A DNA stretch of 64,000 nt, taken from the NCBI GenBank assembly GCA_014871385.1, contig CM026426.1, positions 45,494,484 to 45,558,483 on the forward strand, given 5' to 3'. This DNA is from Ceratodon purpureus. Lineage: Eukaryota; Streptophyta; Bryopsida; Pseudoditrichales; Ditrichaceae. Below the pieces are notes generated by a model. The model made no database searches. It saw only the letters and a program-made list of their open reading frames with translations, and was not told where the DNA came from. Shown piece after piece: positions 11,723-23,480 of the stretch (within the stretch, counting starts at the first letter, position 1; the number at the start of each line of letters is the position of its first letter). The translations under genes were made by a program, and so were the position numbers.

Positions 11723-14700
11723 GACAGCAGCGTAGTGGCGATGGAGGCGACCTGAGCCGTGAGGTCAGGCACTATTGGTGACAGTGTCTCCACAGAGGAC
11801 GCGACTTGCTATCGAGTGGCCTCCAGTTGCCTGGCGGCAGTCTTCGTCCTGACCAGGACCGTGGCTAAGGCCTGTAAATTGTTCATCAAGAGTCGATAGT
11901 CTGAGGTTGGATCAGGAGAACCGAGGAAAGAGGGACCGTTTGAGTCATCGGGAGGGCCACCGGACGGCCCCTCCGAAGGAAGACATTCTGGTCGGCTGTG
12001 GTGAGCGGCTGTGCCGATGCTGATTGATGGGTTTGCACTGGCTACGGGTGCTGCCGAGCCACGTTGAGGTTGGTGAGCTTATCCCGAGGAGGTGTGAGCT
12101 GCCATTGTGTTGCAAGGTGAGGCGGCTTCGAGAGGTGAAGTATGAACAGGCCTAGTAGGAGTGTCGAGTGGTGGTATCTCAGGGAGAGACTCGAATGCCC
12201 AAGCCATGAAAGCTGGGGGTGGCCGCCAGACTACAATCGCCCCGTCTCTGTGAAATGTGGCCGTACTATCGGAGGGTGCTTCTGGATGCGCATCTTGATG
12301 GTGGAGAGGGCTGGGTGAGGACGGATCCAAAGTCGGCTGTAGTGTAGGGACCTCCTGTCCAAAGGTCCCACCTGAAGACTCGCTAGTGTCACTGGACAGT
12401 TGCAGGATAGAAGCAACGGGCCGACTCACGGGGTCCTCTTGCTCTGTCAACCGAGTGGGCTGGTTCCGAGTCATTGACCGAGATCGTAAGGGGTATCGAC
12501 AGCTGGGAGATGCCAGGTTGGTGGGCTGTTGTTGAGCCGGGGGCGTCTCGGAGACAAAGTCTGGCTGGCGAACGCGCTTGCCGTCCCTTACTAGCCAACG
12601 GCGACGTCGGCCCACATCGGAGGAGCCCTCCTGCGAGTTGCTCATGGGCCCTGGTTCAGTGGTCGGTTCGGAAGCACTGATAGGGCTTGGAAAGCGATCG
12701 CCACTGGCTCTGGCACGGAGGTGGGGACCGACCCTTGGTTGAATGGGTGGGTCAGTGAGAGGTGTACCTTCGTAACTGCCGTCCATGGTGTCCACGCTGG
12801 ACGCTTGTGGGACGGGCTCCACAACCTCTTCCTGATCAGAGAACCAACAAGATAACACTGCATCAATAACAAAAGCGCCCTTCAATCGGCACTTGCCTGG
12901 GGCCTGCGAGTGAATGTATAGGAGGTGGCGGCGAAGGTTGGCTAAGACATAATGAGACCAGTCGAAGCGCTCTTGCCGTCCTCCCGCCTCCTCAGCAGCA
13001 AAAATGTGCTCTAAGAGATCGTTGCTGACAAATAGAAGTCGCTCTTTGAAGCCTATCGCATCTCCTAGTGCTTGGGCCCGAATCTGGTACTCAGGAGACA
13101 GTGCAGAGGTGCGATTGCCGTCGTGGATGTGCTTGTCGGCTGTTAAGCCATACTTTGCAAAGTTGCGATGAAAGCCCGGCGGATAACGTTGGCCCACTAG
13201 GTTGGCTCGCGACTCAAAACCTAGGGCTTCGCGAATCACAAACGCTGTTATCTCCACAGGTTTGCCTCTGACCAAAGACGAGATAGTGTCCCCGAAATCC
13301 GATGAGCCACGGTGATTGCTCCGAGCAGGCGGGGAGGCGTCAAATCCTTCGATAAAATCGAGGATGAGCTCCTTTCGGGGTACAGGCCACCTGAAATGGT
13401 AAACACATCAAGGCTGGTGAGGCCCGCCCAGTCATCATCTTCTGCCCCTGTCCAAAAGTCCCAGTGAGTGAAGGGCTTGAAGACCACATCCCAGCGACGG
13501 TGAGGTTTCCTGGGAACACAGATTCGCTTCGGCAGTCGGCTATCTACAGGGGTGACCTTGCGCTTAGTATCCGTCGCTGAGAAGTCGGTGTCAACTGGAG
13601 GTCTGCTGGATGAGGAGCCGCGGTCTCTAGAGCCTCAGAAACGTCCCCGGTGGAGGAGGGTTGTATCGCACACTCCATGGCGTCCAGGGGTGGGGTTGGT
13701 TGTTGGCCGCTATGTCTTGCTTTGTCCATGGACTCCTGTTCTGGTGCAGGTTGTATACGCCTCTCAAAAAATAGCGCTCTAATGTTCCAAACCTCCCGCG
13801 ACGACGTCGGTGAAGATAGCGAGAGGGGCGGCTACTCTCTCGATCGGTACGGCGGGGAAGTGAGGTGGGCGGTTGGCGCAAACCTTGAGAGCAGTGGATA
13901 GGAAATTCCCCCTGATCCGAATTGCTGCTGGTACTGTACTCGCGGGGCGGATCTTCTTGAGGGACCTGTAGGTTAATGGCACAGAGCTCTCTCGCAGGTA
14001 AAGGAGGACGTGAGGGCTGGGCCGTCTGTGCCGAAGGGAGCAACCTTGAAGGTGAACGGGGCAAGAAATGACAGAAGGAGGGGGAGGAAGGAGGAGAACT
14101 CGAGAGAGGTAAGGACTGAGAAGAAAAACTGACTCGTACAGTTTCACAAACCTCTACGTTAACCCTAGAAAGCTGCTCTAACAAAACAGGGGGATATTGA
14201 GGCGACATGTGGCACCCAACATTTGAAGAAGGTAAAAAAGGAACAACGCAAGGATGATAAAAAGAGGGGCGACCTGTCTAAAAACTGGAGTTGATGTCGG
14301 CGTTGGAGTTGGAGAAGAGAGGCTGCGCCGCTCCTGCCTGTGAGGTTGGTGACTGTCGGGCGGCTCCGGGGCTGGTGACGGAAGTTGCTCGAACTCTGGG
14401 GCTGTGGAGGGAACTCAGCCTTGGTGCAGACGAGGGGCTGTAGCAAATTGCGGTGTCCCGAGAGAGAGGTGCGGCCTTATCGATGGCGTTGCGGACCGTT
14501 ATTGGTTGGAACTTGCTAACAGAAACCCTCAGGGGGCAATCAAAAGAACAAGGGCCAGGCAAGGAAGGTTTGCCCTGTAGGGGCGATGAGGCGGTACGGG
14601 AAGAGGGCGAGGGAAGGAGATCAAATGAGGCAGCTGGTGTGGGAGAGCTCGCACTCCTCGGTTGTCAACCAAGAGCGGGGTGTAACCAGTCCCGAGTTAT

Positions 14701-15299
14701 CGAGGTGGGAGAGAAAGAAGGAGGGTGGGCTGAGGGAGACGGAGTTTGTACTAACCCTAACCCGACTTCAAGAAGAGTAGGGGCTACTCGTTTGTTCAGG
14801 GTTGGGTACCTAGCGCTGCCTGGAAGACTATAGGGGGGGAAGGGGGACCTAGGAGGGGCCTGTAGAGTGTTTGGTTTTATGGCTGTGTCCTGTGGGATTG
14901 ATTCAACAAAACAACATGCGACAGTGAAGATTGGGGTATCCGGAGTCATAGCTGCCTCAGAGTAAGGTAGACTGTTGGGTAAAGGTCGTGGCTGCCTAAC
15001 GTCAAGAGTCCCTTTGGGCAAGTTGGGGAAGCTCACCATTTCCTGAGCAGGAAGGGTCGGAAGAGCAGAATGAAGAGAGGGGCTGCCACCCATATTTGGC
15101 CCATTCAAAGGCGGGGCGTGGTTTGCTGCTACGTCGGGTGGAAACTCCGATGTGATTGGAGGGACTCCTCGTGGCAGATGTTTAGGGCTGACAGTAACCA
15201 ATTGGTCAGCAGAGTAAAAACGGTAGGGTTTGAGCTTATTTATGTTGATGATAATAGGGTCAGGTTCGAAATGCGCCTCTGTTACCAGTAATGCCGTGT
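11723..15299 (-). mobile_element. Gypsy-2 Pro/Ser-rich tail and extra 3' coding region
   Basis: Downstream of integrase is a Pro/Ser/Arg-rich low-complexity stretch (about 15300-13600), then a globular region (about 13480-12850) and a second Pro/Ser-rich region, ending in a helical segment near 11900-11723. The globular part resembles the extra 3' region of Gypsy-1 over a short stretch (YIHSQAPGKCRLKG near 12900 against QEIAGKTTRNKLFF). Function unknown. Frames on the opposite strand here are shadows created by high GC content. Confidence 0.55.
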
Positions 15300-18243
15300 T
15301 ATTGGGGAGCCTATACTGAACCCGATACGGACCAAACCAGCGACACTTGAATTTTCCGGCATGCTCCTTCTTGCCCTTGGGGTACCAAAGGACGTGATCT
15401 CCCACCTGGAAATCTTTCTGCCTGTAATGTTGTTGGCTTCATAGAGCCTTGTCCCACTGCCGGCTACCCGCCTCCTCCTGCGCGGCAAGCCTGTGACTGT
15501 CCAACTGTTCCAAGTCGGCTGTGCGTGCGTGCAGTACTCGGGTAAGGGTATAATCGATGCTGCGGTCTGTCCTGCGTGTAGGGACTGTATACTCTGTAGG
15601 CATCAATGGGTGGAGTCCGTAAACCAACTGGAAAGGTGTATACCCAGTAGAGACTTTAAAAGCAGTCCTATAAGATAATAGGTTGGTGGGCAAATGCTCA
15701 TCCCAGTCGGTTCTGTTGTCATTAACTAGTTTGGTCAACAGCCGACCTAACACCTTGTTGGTTGACTCGGCCTGTCCGTTCCCCTTGGGATAATAGGTAG
15801 TCGAGGTGCGATGTTGCGATAAAAAATGCTGCACCAAGTACTCAATAGCCTCATTGATAAAATGAGTTCCTTGATCACTCATTAAAGTCAGCGGATAGCC
15901 ATAACGAGTCAGAATCTGTTCGTACAGAAACTTAGCAGTCACTGCTGCAGTATCAGTGCGCAGGGCCTTTGCTTCCACCCATTTGGTGGCATAGTCGGTT
16001 GCCACCAAAATGTACATGTTGCCGGTCCGAGCTGCTGCTGGCTTGATGGGGCCTACAAAGTCTAGACCCCACTTCATGAAAGGCTTCGCAGGTAGGCTAG
16101 TGACCAACTGAGCCAGACCAGTGTTGGCTAAGCCGCCGACCCGCTGACACTTATCACATGCTCTGCAGTACTCAGACACATCCTTGTGCATTGTCGGCCA
16201 CCAGTAACCCGCATCTAGGATCTTTCTGGATGTGATGTCTTGTGAAAAGTGCCCCCCTGCGCAGCCGTCATGCATTTCCCTCATCACTGTCACTGCGTGT
16301 ACAGGGTCGAGAACTCTGCGTAGCACCAGGTCTTGTCCCTTCTTGTACAGCACATCCTGAATCAGAGTATATGGTAATGCCCTTAGGGTTAATCTCCGCT
16401 TCTCATCCTTGGTCATCGTGGCAGTGGGTTCACCCGTGCGCAGGTAGTCCATGACGTCCTGGAGCCATTCTGGCTTGACATAAAAGAGTCTTGCGTCTGG
16501 AAGCTGGTTTGGAACTCCTGTTGGCGCCTCGCCATTCAGAAGTCGGCTAAGCAAGTCGGCCGCGCCATGCGTCTTACCGGGCTTATACACCACCGTGAAA
16601 TTGTATTCCTGGAAGAGCAGTAGCCAATGTGCAATCCGCCCCGACACTTGGGGTTTGTTAACCAGATACACAAGGGCCATGTGGTCCACATAAAAAACCA
16701 GCTTGCTTCCCAAAAGGTAATAGCGATATTTATTTAAAGCATACACCATAGCTAGAGCCTCTTTTTCTGTTGTTGTATAATTCTTCTCAGTTGTATTCAA
16801 CAATCGAGATGCATAAGAGATGGGCTGATCACACTTCCCATTCTGATTCTGAGCCAACATGGCTCCCACTGCGATATCTGAAGCATCGGTGTGAACGTGG
16901 AACTCCAGATCCCACCTCGGGGCAACCAGAATTGGAGCATTGGTATACCTGTCCTTAATATCCACCCACGCAGCTTCGCACTTCTTGACCCATTTGAACT
17001 CCTTAGTCTTCCTCATCAACCTGGTGATGGGCTCCATGATGTGAGCATAGAATTTGATGTAGATTCGATTGAACTACGCAAAACCGTTAAAGATTTGGAC
17101 GTCGGTTGCATATTGATGTCGAGGCATATCCTGAATGACCTGAATCTTCTTAGGGTCTGGCATCTTGCCTGCCTTAGAAACCACATGCCCCAAAATGATG
17201 CCAGAAGCTACCAGAAAAGCACACTTTTCGGGGTTCAAGCTGATGCCATACTCCCGGCATTTTTCAGAACACAGTCGCAGCTTGAGCAGATGGTCGGCTA
17301 TGTCACTCTAGACGGTAAAGTTGTCTAAGAACAGCATGAGAAGCTCGAAGTATTCCTTGAATGCCTTGTTCACAGCCCTCTGGTAAGTCGGCGGTGCATT
17401 GGTCAAGCCAAACCGCATGACTACCCATACGAAAGCACCCCACTCCGTGATGAAGGCTGTCTTGTGCCTGTCCTCTGGGGCAATGGAAATCTGGTAGTAG
17501 CCCGACCTACCATCCAGGAAGGTATACATTTCGTAACCTGCCACAACATCTAAGACCTCTTCAGTAAACGGCAGGGGGTAAGGATCCTTCCTGGTAGCAG
17601 CATTTAATTTTCGATAATCAATACAAATGCGTAATTGACCATTTTTTTTAGGGACAACAACAATAGGTGAGAGCCAAGTCGCCTCCTCGACTGGTACAAT
17701 GAACCCAGCTGCCAGGAGCTTGTCTATGTCCTGTTTGACAATGCTGGCATAGTTAGGGTTCATCCTGTATCGAGCTTGATGGCTTGGAGGAACATCCTTC
17801 TCCAATACGATTTGATGCTGGGCTACTGAAGGAGGGATGCCCTTCAGATCTTTGTAAGTCCAAGGAAAAACATTTGTATACTCTCGTAAGAGATCCTCCG
17901 CTGCTTTGGCTAAAGCTGGCTCCAGGTGGCTACCAATCTTCAAAATCTTGGGATCTTCCTCAGTGCCGACATTAATCTTCCGCAGTTGTTCCTCCTTGGT
18001 TAAATTCCATGCTGCCACCTTCATCTCCGTTAGCTTCTCTTGTACTGGGGTCTCATCAACCTGCACCTCTTCCTCTGTAAAGGTATAGAAATTCTCTGGA
18101 TACGTCGCAGAATCGAGGGTAGGAGAAGGTGCCTTCGCTGAGTCGGCAATGTCCAAGTCGGCTCGTAAGTCGGCTGCGTCAAAGTCGGCCTTGCAAAGGT
18201 CCGGTTGATACAGGTCGGCTTCGTCTTGTAGTGGAACGCGCAA
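15300..18243 (-). mobile_element. Gypsy-2 reverse transcriptase, RNase H and integrase region
   Basis: Part of Gypsy-2. RT blocks include the WLSPIVVVPKKNGQLRICIDY segment, FLDGRSGYYQI and the FLDNF active-site equivalent. RNase H carries [15 protein letters not shown] and the [10 protein letters not shown] block. Integrase shows the HHCC-type CRACDKCQR finger, [21 protein letters not shown] and GNGQAESTN blocks. The segment ends with the gypsy WFGPYRVQYRL module. Around 18140-18225 there is a run of AAGTCGGCT repeats encoding Ala-Asp-Leu units upstream of RT. Confidence 0.88.
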
Positions 18244-18420
18244 GGGCTCTGGCAGGGTAATGGTGCCTACTGCAAATATATCTTCTTCTGACTGTAAAAA
18301 TCAGTCTTCTTCCTCATCAATCAAACCTTCAGCCAGGTTGTAGCATACGAGCACTTCTGGTAACTTGGGCAAGGGTCCTTGTCTCTGGTTGATAGATATG
18401 GTTTTCACTGTACCATTCCC

Positions 18421-18783
18421 TCAAATCGTCACTACTTTGTTCCCCCAGTCATGGGTTGCTTTAGCATCTATAAGCCAAGGTCGGCCCAGTAGCATGCTGT
18501 AGGCTTCGTTGACCTCCTTATTTCGAATGACTGTGAGATTAATGTTATACGGAATGCCGTGAATGTGAATCCGGACATTCCTAATCAGGCCCACTGGCTC
18601 CACCACTACCTGGTCTGCCATGCGTAATCTATAGGGAGCAGGTGATGGCTCCTTGCGTCCCAATCTGATTCGTTCTTCCTCCGTGATGAGATTTACTCCT
18701 GAGCCTCCATCTTGTAGGACATTCTCCAATGTTAATTTGCCTACCTGCACAAAAATCACCGGTAGACCCCTGTCAATATCCAC
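18421..18783 (-). mobile_element. Gypsy-2 aspartic protease region
   Basis: Part of Gypsy-2. A retropepsin-like segment with the gypsy pattern LQDGGSGVNLI, where the usual active-site DSGA/DTGA-type motif appears as a DGGS variant, followed by the hydrophobic strand and the GRPWLIDAKATHDW block typical of plant gypsy proteases. Confidence 0.7.
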
Positions 18784-19289
18784 TACCCCAACAACCAGGC
18801 TAGGATTTACCTGTGAACCTCCCGGGCTCTATTTCTGGGTTGGCCAGGTAGCCGACAGTGAGTCCTTATAACTCTCAGTGGATGAAGCAGGGCCCGTTAT
18901 AGGCTTTGAAGGTGCCCGGATGTCAGGAAACACCTTAGCCCTCACATACTCCGTCAGGTTAGGGGCTACCTCCAGCAGCTCTCCCAATGATACCATGATG
19001 GGTGTCTGTAATATCTGCAAACTAACTGTTTTTGCCAGGGCCTCTGGCTGTTCATTATGTGGACTCTTCACCTCTTCTTTTACAGCTTTCTTGTGTGCTG
19101 TCTGCAAGCAATCCGAGTCAGGGAACCCTGCCCAATCTCCTCCCAAAACTGGCCCCTCTTGAGTCGTGGCTTCAGGGTCGGCTGTTTTAGCCCTCTGGTC
19201 CTCTTCCTCAGCACGCCTAGCCTCCTCATTTTCCTTGTTGATTTCTTCTGTGAAGGCTATAAACTCCTTTCGAAGGCGCTCCTCCTTGT

Positions 19290-21881
19290 CCTAGTCTGCT
19301 TGAGTTTTGGGTTGCCTCGGTTCGGGTTCCTTGAGCTCCTTATCCTCTAGAGGGAGCCCAGCCCTCTCCCAAGAAGCCCTAGTCAGAATTGTGGCCACCT
19401 CTGGGTCGTCCAATTCCTGTAACTCTACACTATTGACCCCCACAGTATTCGTTCCCTGTTTCTTAGCAGCCACGAATTGCTGAAAATCCAATTTATGTGG
19501 GCAGTTGCGCATTTGGTGATCACTGCCTAAACAGAGGAAACAGGCATCACTTTGCTCGAACCGCCTGCTTGATAACCTCCTTGCCTGTTGTAAACTGGCC
19601 TCCCTGTATTGTTAGTCGGCTGCGTAGCTGACACCTCATGAACTCCCACAGTCGGTCGGCCTTCCGATTTCGAGAGTCTATTGTTCGGATTGGCTGGGTT
19701 CTCAAAGCAGTATGCGTCATCATGCCCGAATTTTTTGCACATAGTACAGTACCTTCTGGAGATAGTGTCAACCCCCTCTGTCAAAGCAGTGACAGTGTTA
19801 GCACGACTACTGGTCGGCTCTGGCTTCTTAGTCCGGAAGTACCACTTTTTACCAGACGCATCAGTGCAGTTGGTCTCACAGCGTCTTGCTAACTCCTTAA
19901 GCTCAGTCAGGGTAGTGGCCGTAGAGCCGCTGGTAGTTACCTTAAGGTAGTCAAGTAACCCAGCTCTGAAGTATGTCAATTTAAATCCTTCTCCCACATC
20001 AGTTTGCAGGCAATTTACCAGCTTCGTGAAGCGTTCATAATAATCCCGAACCTTTTCTCCTTCTCCCTGTTTAAACGTTCGCAATGTCATTCAGACCTGC
20101 TCGTTTGAATCCTGCTCCCTATATCGCAATTTGAATGCCTCCTTGGCCTCCTTTCAAGTGCAGTAGAGATGGTGGTCTAAGCAGTCATCAAACCAGCGCT
20201 GAGCCTTATCCACCAGTGTTGTACCAAACAAAGTAATGATGACCTTCTTGTCTGTTTTGCCATTAAACCAGACACACTTGTCAAAGTACCTGAGGTGGGC
20301 ATCAGGGTCACTACCCTCCTTGTAGGCCCTATAGGGTAAGTGCTTTCGCTGGGTACTAACAGGCGGCCTTGGCGGAGCTGAGTTGAGGTCCGTTGTCCGT
20401 ACTACGGGTGCTACTGGAGGAAATATTGCCGTCACTGGATAAGATGCTGGGACCTGGGGGGCAGTTGGTACAGTGGACGGACCTCCTGGAAAGGCGGTGG
20501 AACTGTAGCCGACTGGTGCGGGAGCCAGTGGTATGACTGGAGGGATCCCCTCAGGTATAGCTCCAGGGATGGCCCCCCCGAAAGTTGGTTCTATGGTTTT
20601 CCCAGAGTACCGAGCTGGTTGGGTCGGCTGTGTGGAATGGTACACATCCCCGGTGAGATGATCCACGTATCCTGGCAGCTTATGGACAGTCGAAGAAGTT
20701 GCTGCAGGCAAGGGGCTAGGTACCCCCCTCCCTACGGTTGCTTCGGGTGCCACTGTATATATGTAGGGGGGTTTTGGAATAGTCCCCTCAGTGCGCCCCT
20801 TGTCTGGTTTCCTCCGTTGGTCCTCCCACAGGTCCTACAGTTGGGCCAACTCCTGTCTCTCGGGCTCTAGACGTTCCTGCTCCTTCTGTTGGGCAACCAG
20901 CTGCTGGGCTGCTAGCTGTTGGGCCACCAACTGTTGTGCTGCCAGTCTTTGCACAGCTTCTTCCACACGACGGTATAAATCATCCCCTTGCGGTGTTGGG
21001 TTCTTCTCTGTCCACTGTGGTTCAGTGTGCCAATGTTGCAGTGAAGCCACTCCTGAGGGTACACCTTGTTGTAGAGCCTCTAACTGCATGAGATATTTCC
21101 CTGGATCCTGTCTGCTTTGATTCTGGCTGGCCTGGTGTTCCCTGACTCTCTCCCTCCTTGCCATTAACTCCGCTGCAAAGGCCTCTAGTGCCCTCTGATC
21201 TTCCTCCTCCGGCTCCCATCCTGACCGTAGTCGAAATTCATCCAGAAAAGGAACATTTCTGTTATGAAGATTGTCTGAGGGGTGAACTAGCCCTTGCTCC
21301 TGAACTGATCGACTCCTAGTTTCATCCATCTTCTGCCGTAGGTTCTGGAATGCAGCAGGTAGCGTCTCAGGGGTCTTAGGCAAGTGTCCTGGTGATACAG
21401 GTCGGCTACGTAGCCGGGTCGGCTCCGTCTCCAAGTCGGCTCTGCCGGTAACTGTACTCGGCCACTGTGTTGGCTCCGCGAAGACCTCCTGCGTTTGACG
21501 TCTTTCTTCCTGGAAAGTATCGTAGTCGTCCACTGCACCAGAAAAATCTCTTCTGAATGACGCCGTTCTCTTCATGTCTTGGTACTTCGAAGGAGTGTTG
21601 GTTGGATCAGGTTTGCGACTCAGCCTATCCCCTTTTTCAGACTGCCTTTCCTCTCCAAATCTGCTCTCTCTTGTCCTCCCATCTGATGATGAGAGGTCAT
21701 TCTCCACCTCCATGTCAATCAGCTCACCGACTTGCTTGGCTACACTGCCCTGCGAGCTAAGTTGGCTCTGCTTTTCTGCTTGCTTCTGCTCCGTAGTCCG
21801 TTCCTCACGTTGCATGTATCTTCGGTACCGCTCCATTGCCTGTCTCTCAGCTTTGAAGTCGTTCATATCACCCTCCTCCAT
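19290..21881 (-). mobile_element. Gypsy-2 gag region
   Basis: Part of Gypsy-2. The N-terminal third is charged and coiled-coil-like, including a Gln/Ala-rich tract built on repeated AAQQLVAQQ units near 20880-20950. A Pro-rich stretch follows, then the gag core with the retrotransposon-gag-type block (KQGEGEKVRDYYERFTKLV near 20060), and a zinc-knuckle-like CTMCKKFGHDDAYC segment near 19740. Order and content match plant gypsy Gag. Confidence 0.75.
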
Positions 21882-23030
21882 GGGCTTTCACTGGCAGTAA
21901 TGGCCAGGGGACTGTCTGTGTACCGGTCGCTCTTGCTTCCAGTCCTGTTTGGTCATTACTGCCTGTTAGAGTGAATGCTCCTGGTCGGCTGTTCTCAATC
22001 AGTTATCAATCACTCCTGGTCTGCCTCTTCGGCATTCTGTATATCTGTCAATCAGCACTCACTGACCCAACACTTGGTGTATGGTCTCGTTAATACTAAC
22101 CAGCAATTGTACAGGGTTTCTTACAAGAACAAGTAACTCAGAATTGCTCTGTCCACCTATTCCTATCCCCTTTTTCGCAATGCATTAACCTCTGGGATTT
22201 TCACTCTGTTGATTATAGTGCTTAGTTACCACTGTGATTGTCCTGGGTCAAAAATTAACCTTCTGCCCAGGTTTTCACATCAAACGATTTTCCCAAATTA
22301 CTTTAAACCCACCTCTCACAAAGTGCCTAAATCGACCCACGTCCTCAACCCGAGGTCCGCAGCCGACCCAGGTCTCAAATCCAGGTACCCAAATTCAAAT
22401 TTCAAAATCTCAACAGTTTTTAAACATCTTTGAATATTCGAATCTGGTGTTTTTGAATTTTGAATACACAAATTTTTGTGGGTTACTTACCTTTCACCCT
22501 CTTTTGTTTCAGTGGATGTTTGAATGTGACCTGAAGCACCCTCTATCCCCTTTTTCGCTGTGGAACTGCCCTCAGTTCACAAGGTGGGTGTCAGCCAATT
22601 CGCTTCTACTTCCACTGCTCACAGTACCTGCGCCCAAACAGCCTGAAGCAAGGTTAATATGATGTTACTGTCCTTCTGAACACGTACTGGACTGCCACTG
22701 TGTCTGTACCACTGTTTTCTGCCCAGAAAACACCTGAACCCAAAACTATGTCTGTCCCTCTCTACTACAGCAGTGTGTAAAATTTAGATATCTGTAGCTT
22801 GGCTGTGTGCTTGCTAGCACTACTGCCTGCCCTCTGCAATACTGCAATGGCTCTCAGCATATGCCAGGGATTGCTTAGCACCTCGGGCTCACAGGGCAGT
22901 GATTTCAGCACTCCTACGAAACGTCTAGCAGTCACTACTGCCTCTCTGCAGGTCGGATGACTGCCTATCAGACCTCTCTAGTGTGTGGACAGCCTATAGC
23001 AAGCAGGAGATCACATGGTCCGAACTAAAG
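21882..23030 (-). other. Gypsy-2 leader between primer-binding site and gag
   Basis: About 1.1 kb without a sustained open frame, rich in GTCGGCT/AGCCGAC motifs and CTG/CAG-type triplets. Long leaders are common in Tat/Athila-like elements. I see no separate gene here. Confidence 0.55.
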
Positions 23031-23042
23031 CATCGTCGCCAA
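23031..23042 (-). other. Gypsy-2 primer-binding-site-like sequence
   Basis: Read on the minus strand, TTGGCGACGATGC follows the LTR end after one base. The TGG would pair with a tRNA 3' CCA end. The tRNA species cannot be assigned with confidence. Confidence 0.5.
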
Positions 23043-23480
23043 TGATAGAGGGAGGATTTATCAACCAAACCCAAATCTCTATAAACCCATCAAAACCCTA
23101 CAAAACCCAATACATTCAAATACTCCAACCACTCATAACAAGCTAGAAACATACAATACAAGTGGAGAAAACAGTCAAAACTGCAATTAATGACTCAAAA
23201 ACAGCCCATAACCATGGTACAGCAGCCTCTAATGGCTCTCAGACTCCTCTAACTCTAACTGCTCTAGTCTGGAATGAATCAGTGGAAACCCTAATCCTGC
23301 CTCTGAAACCTAGCAGTGTTCATCCAGTCGGTTGGATAGAGTTCATCCAGTCGGCTGGACAGAGTTCATCCAAATAACTGGATGACTGTTCTGAAACTAC
23401 AGGGGAAAACTGCGAGAGTTATAAGGGAAAATAACTCTAGGGTAAGAGAGAAGAGGAGATGAGGAATCTCCGGTTAACAG
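23043..23480 (-). repeat. Gypsy-2 5' LTR (tentative outer end)
   Basis: On the plus strand the segment begins TGATAGAGGGAGGATTTATC directly beside the primer-binding site, as expected for an LTR ending ...TCA on the minus strand. The outer end near 23480 (minus strand TGTTAACCGG) is a guess from a TG...CA rule and from the point where host-like coding sequence stops. Inside are three degenerate copies of a roughly 26-base unit (GTTCATCCAGTCGGCTGG, about 23308-23385). No second LTR copy was found in the window, so length and boundaries are unconfirmed. Confidence 0.45.

Larger units (their letters stand above)
11723..23480 (-). mobile_element. Gypsy-2: Ty3/gypsy LTR retrotransposon, broken
   Basis: Fossil Ty3/gypsy element on the minus strand, about 11.8 kb. 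In element order it has a 5' LTR (about 23480 to 23043), a primer-binding-site-like sequence (23042-23031), a leader, gag (about 21880 to 19290), protease (about 18780 to 18420), RT and RNase H (about 18240 to 16500), integrase (about 16400 to 15300), a low-complexity region (about 15300 to 13600) and an extra 3' coding region down to 11723. No chromodomain is seen. No 3' LTR was found: the element stops at a MITE-like repeat end. It is broken in several places but is much better preserved than Gypsy-1, so it is probably younger. Confidence 0.88.

Noticed and set aside
12468-15291. Several plus-strand frames opposite Gypsy-2
   Set aside because: They lie antisense to the GC-rich coding region of Gypsy-2 and show no family motifs.
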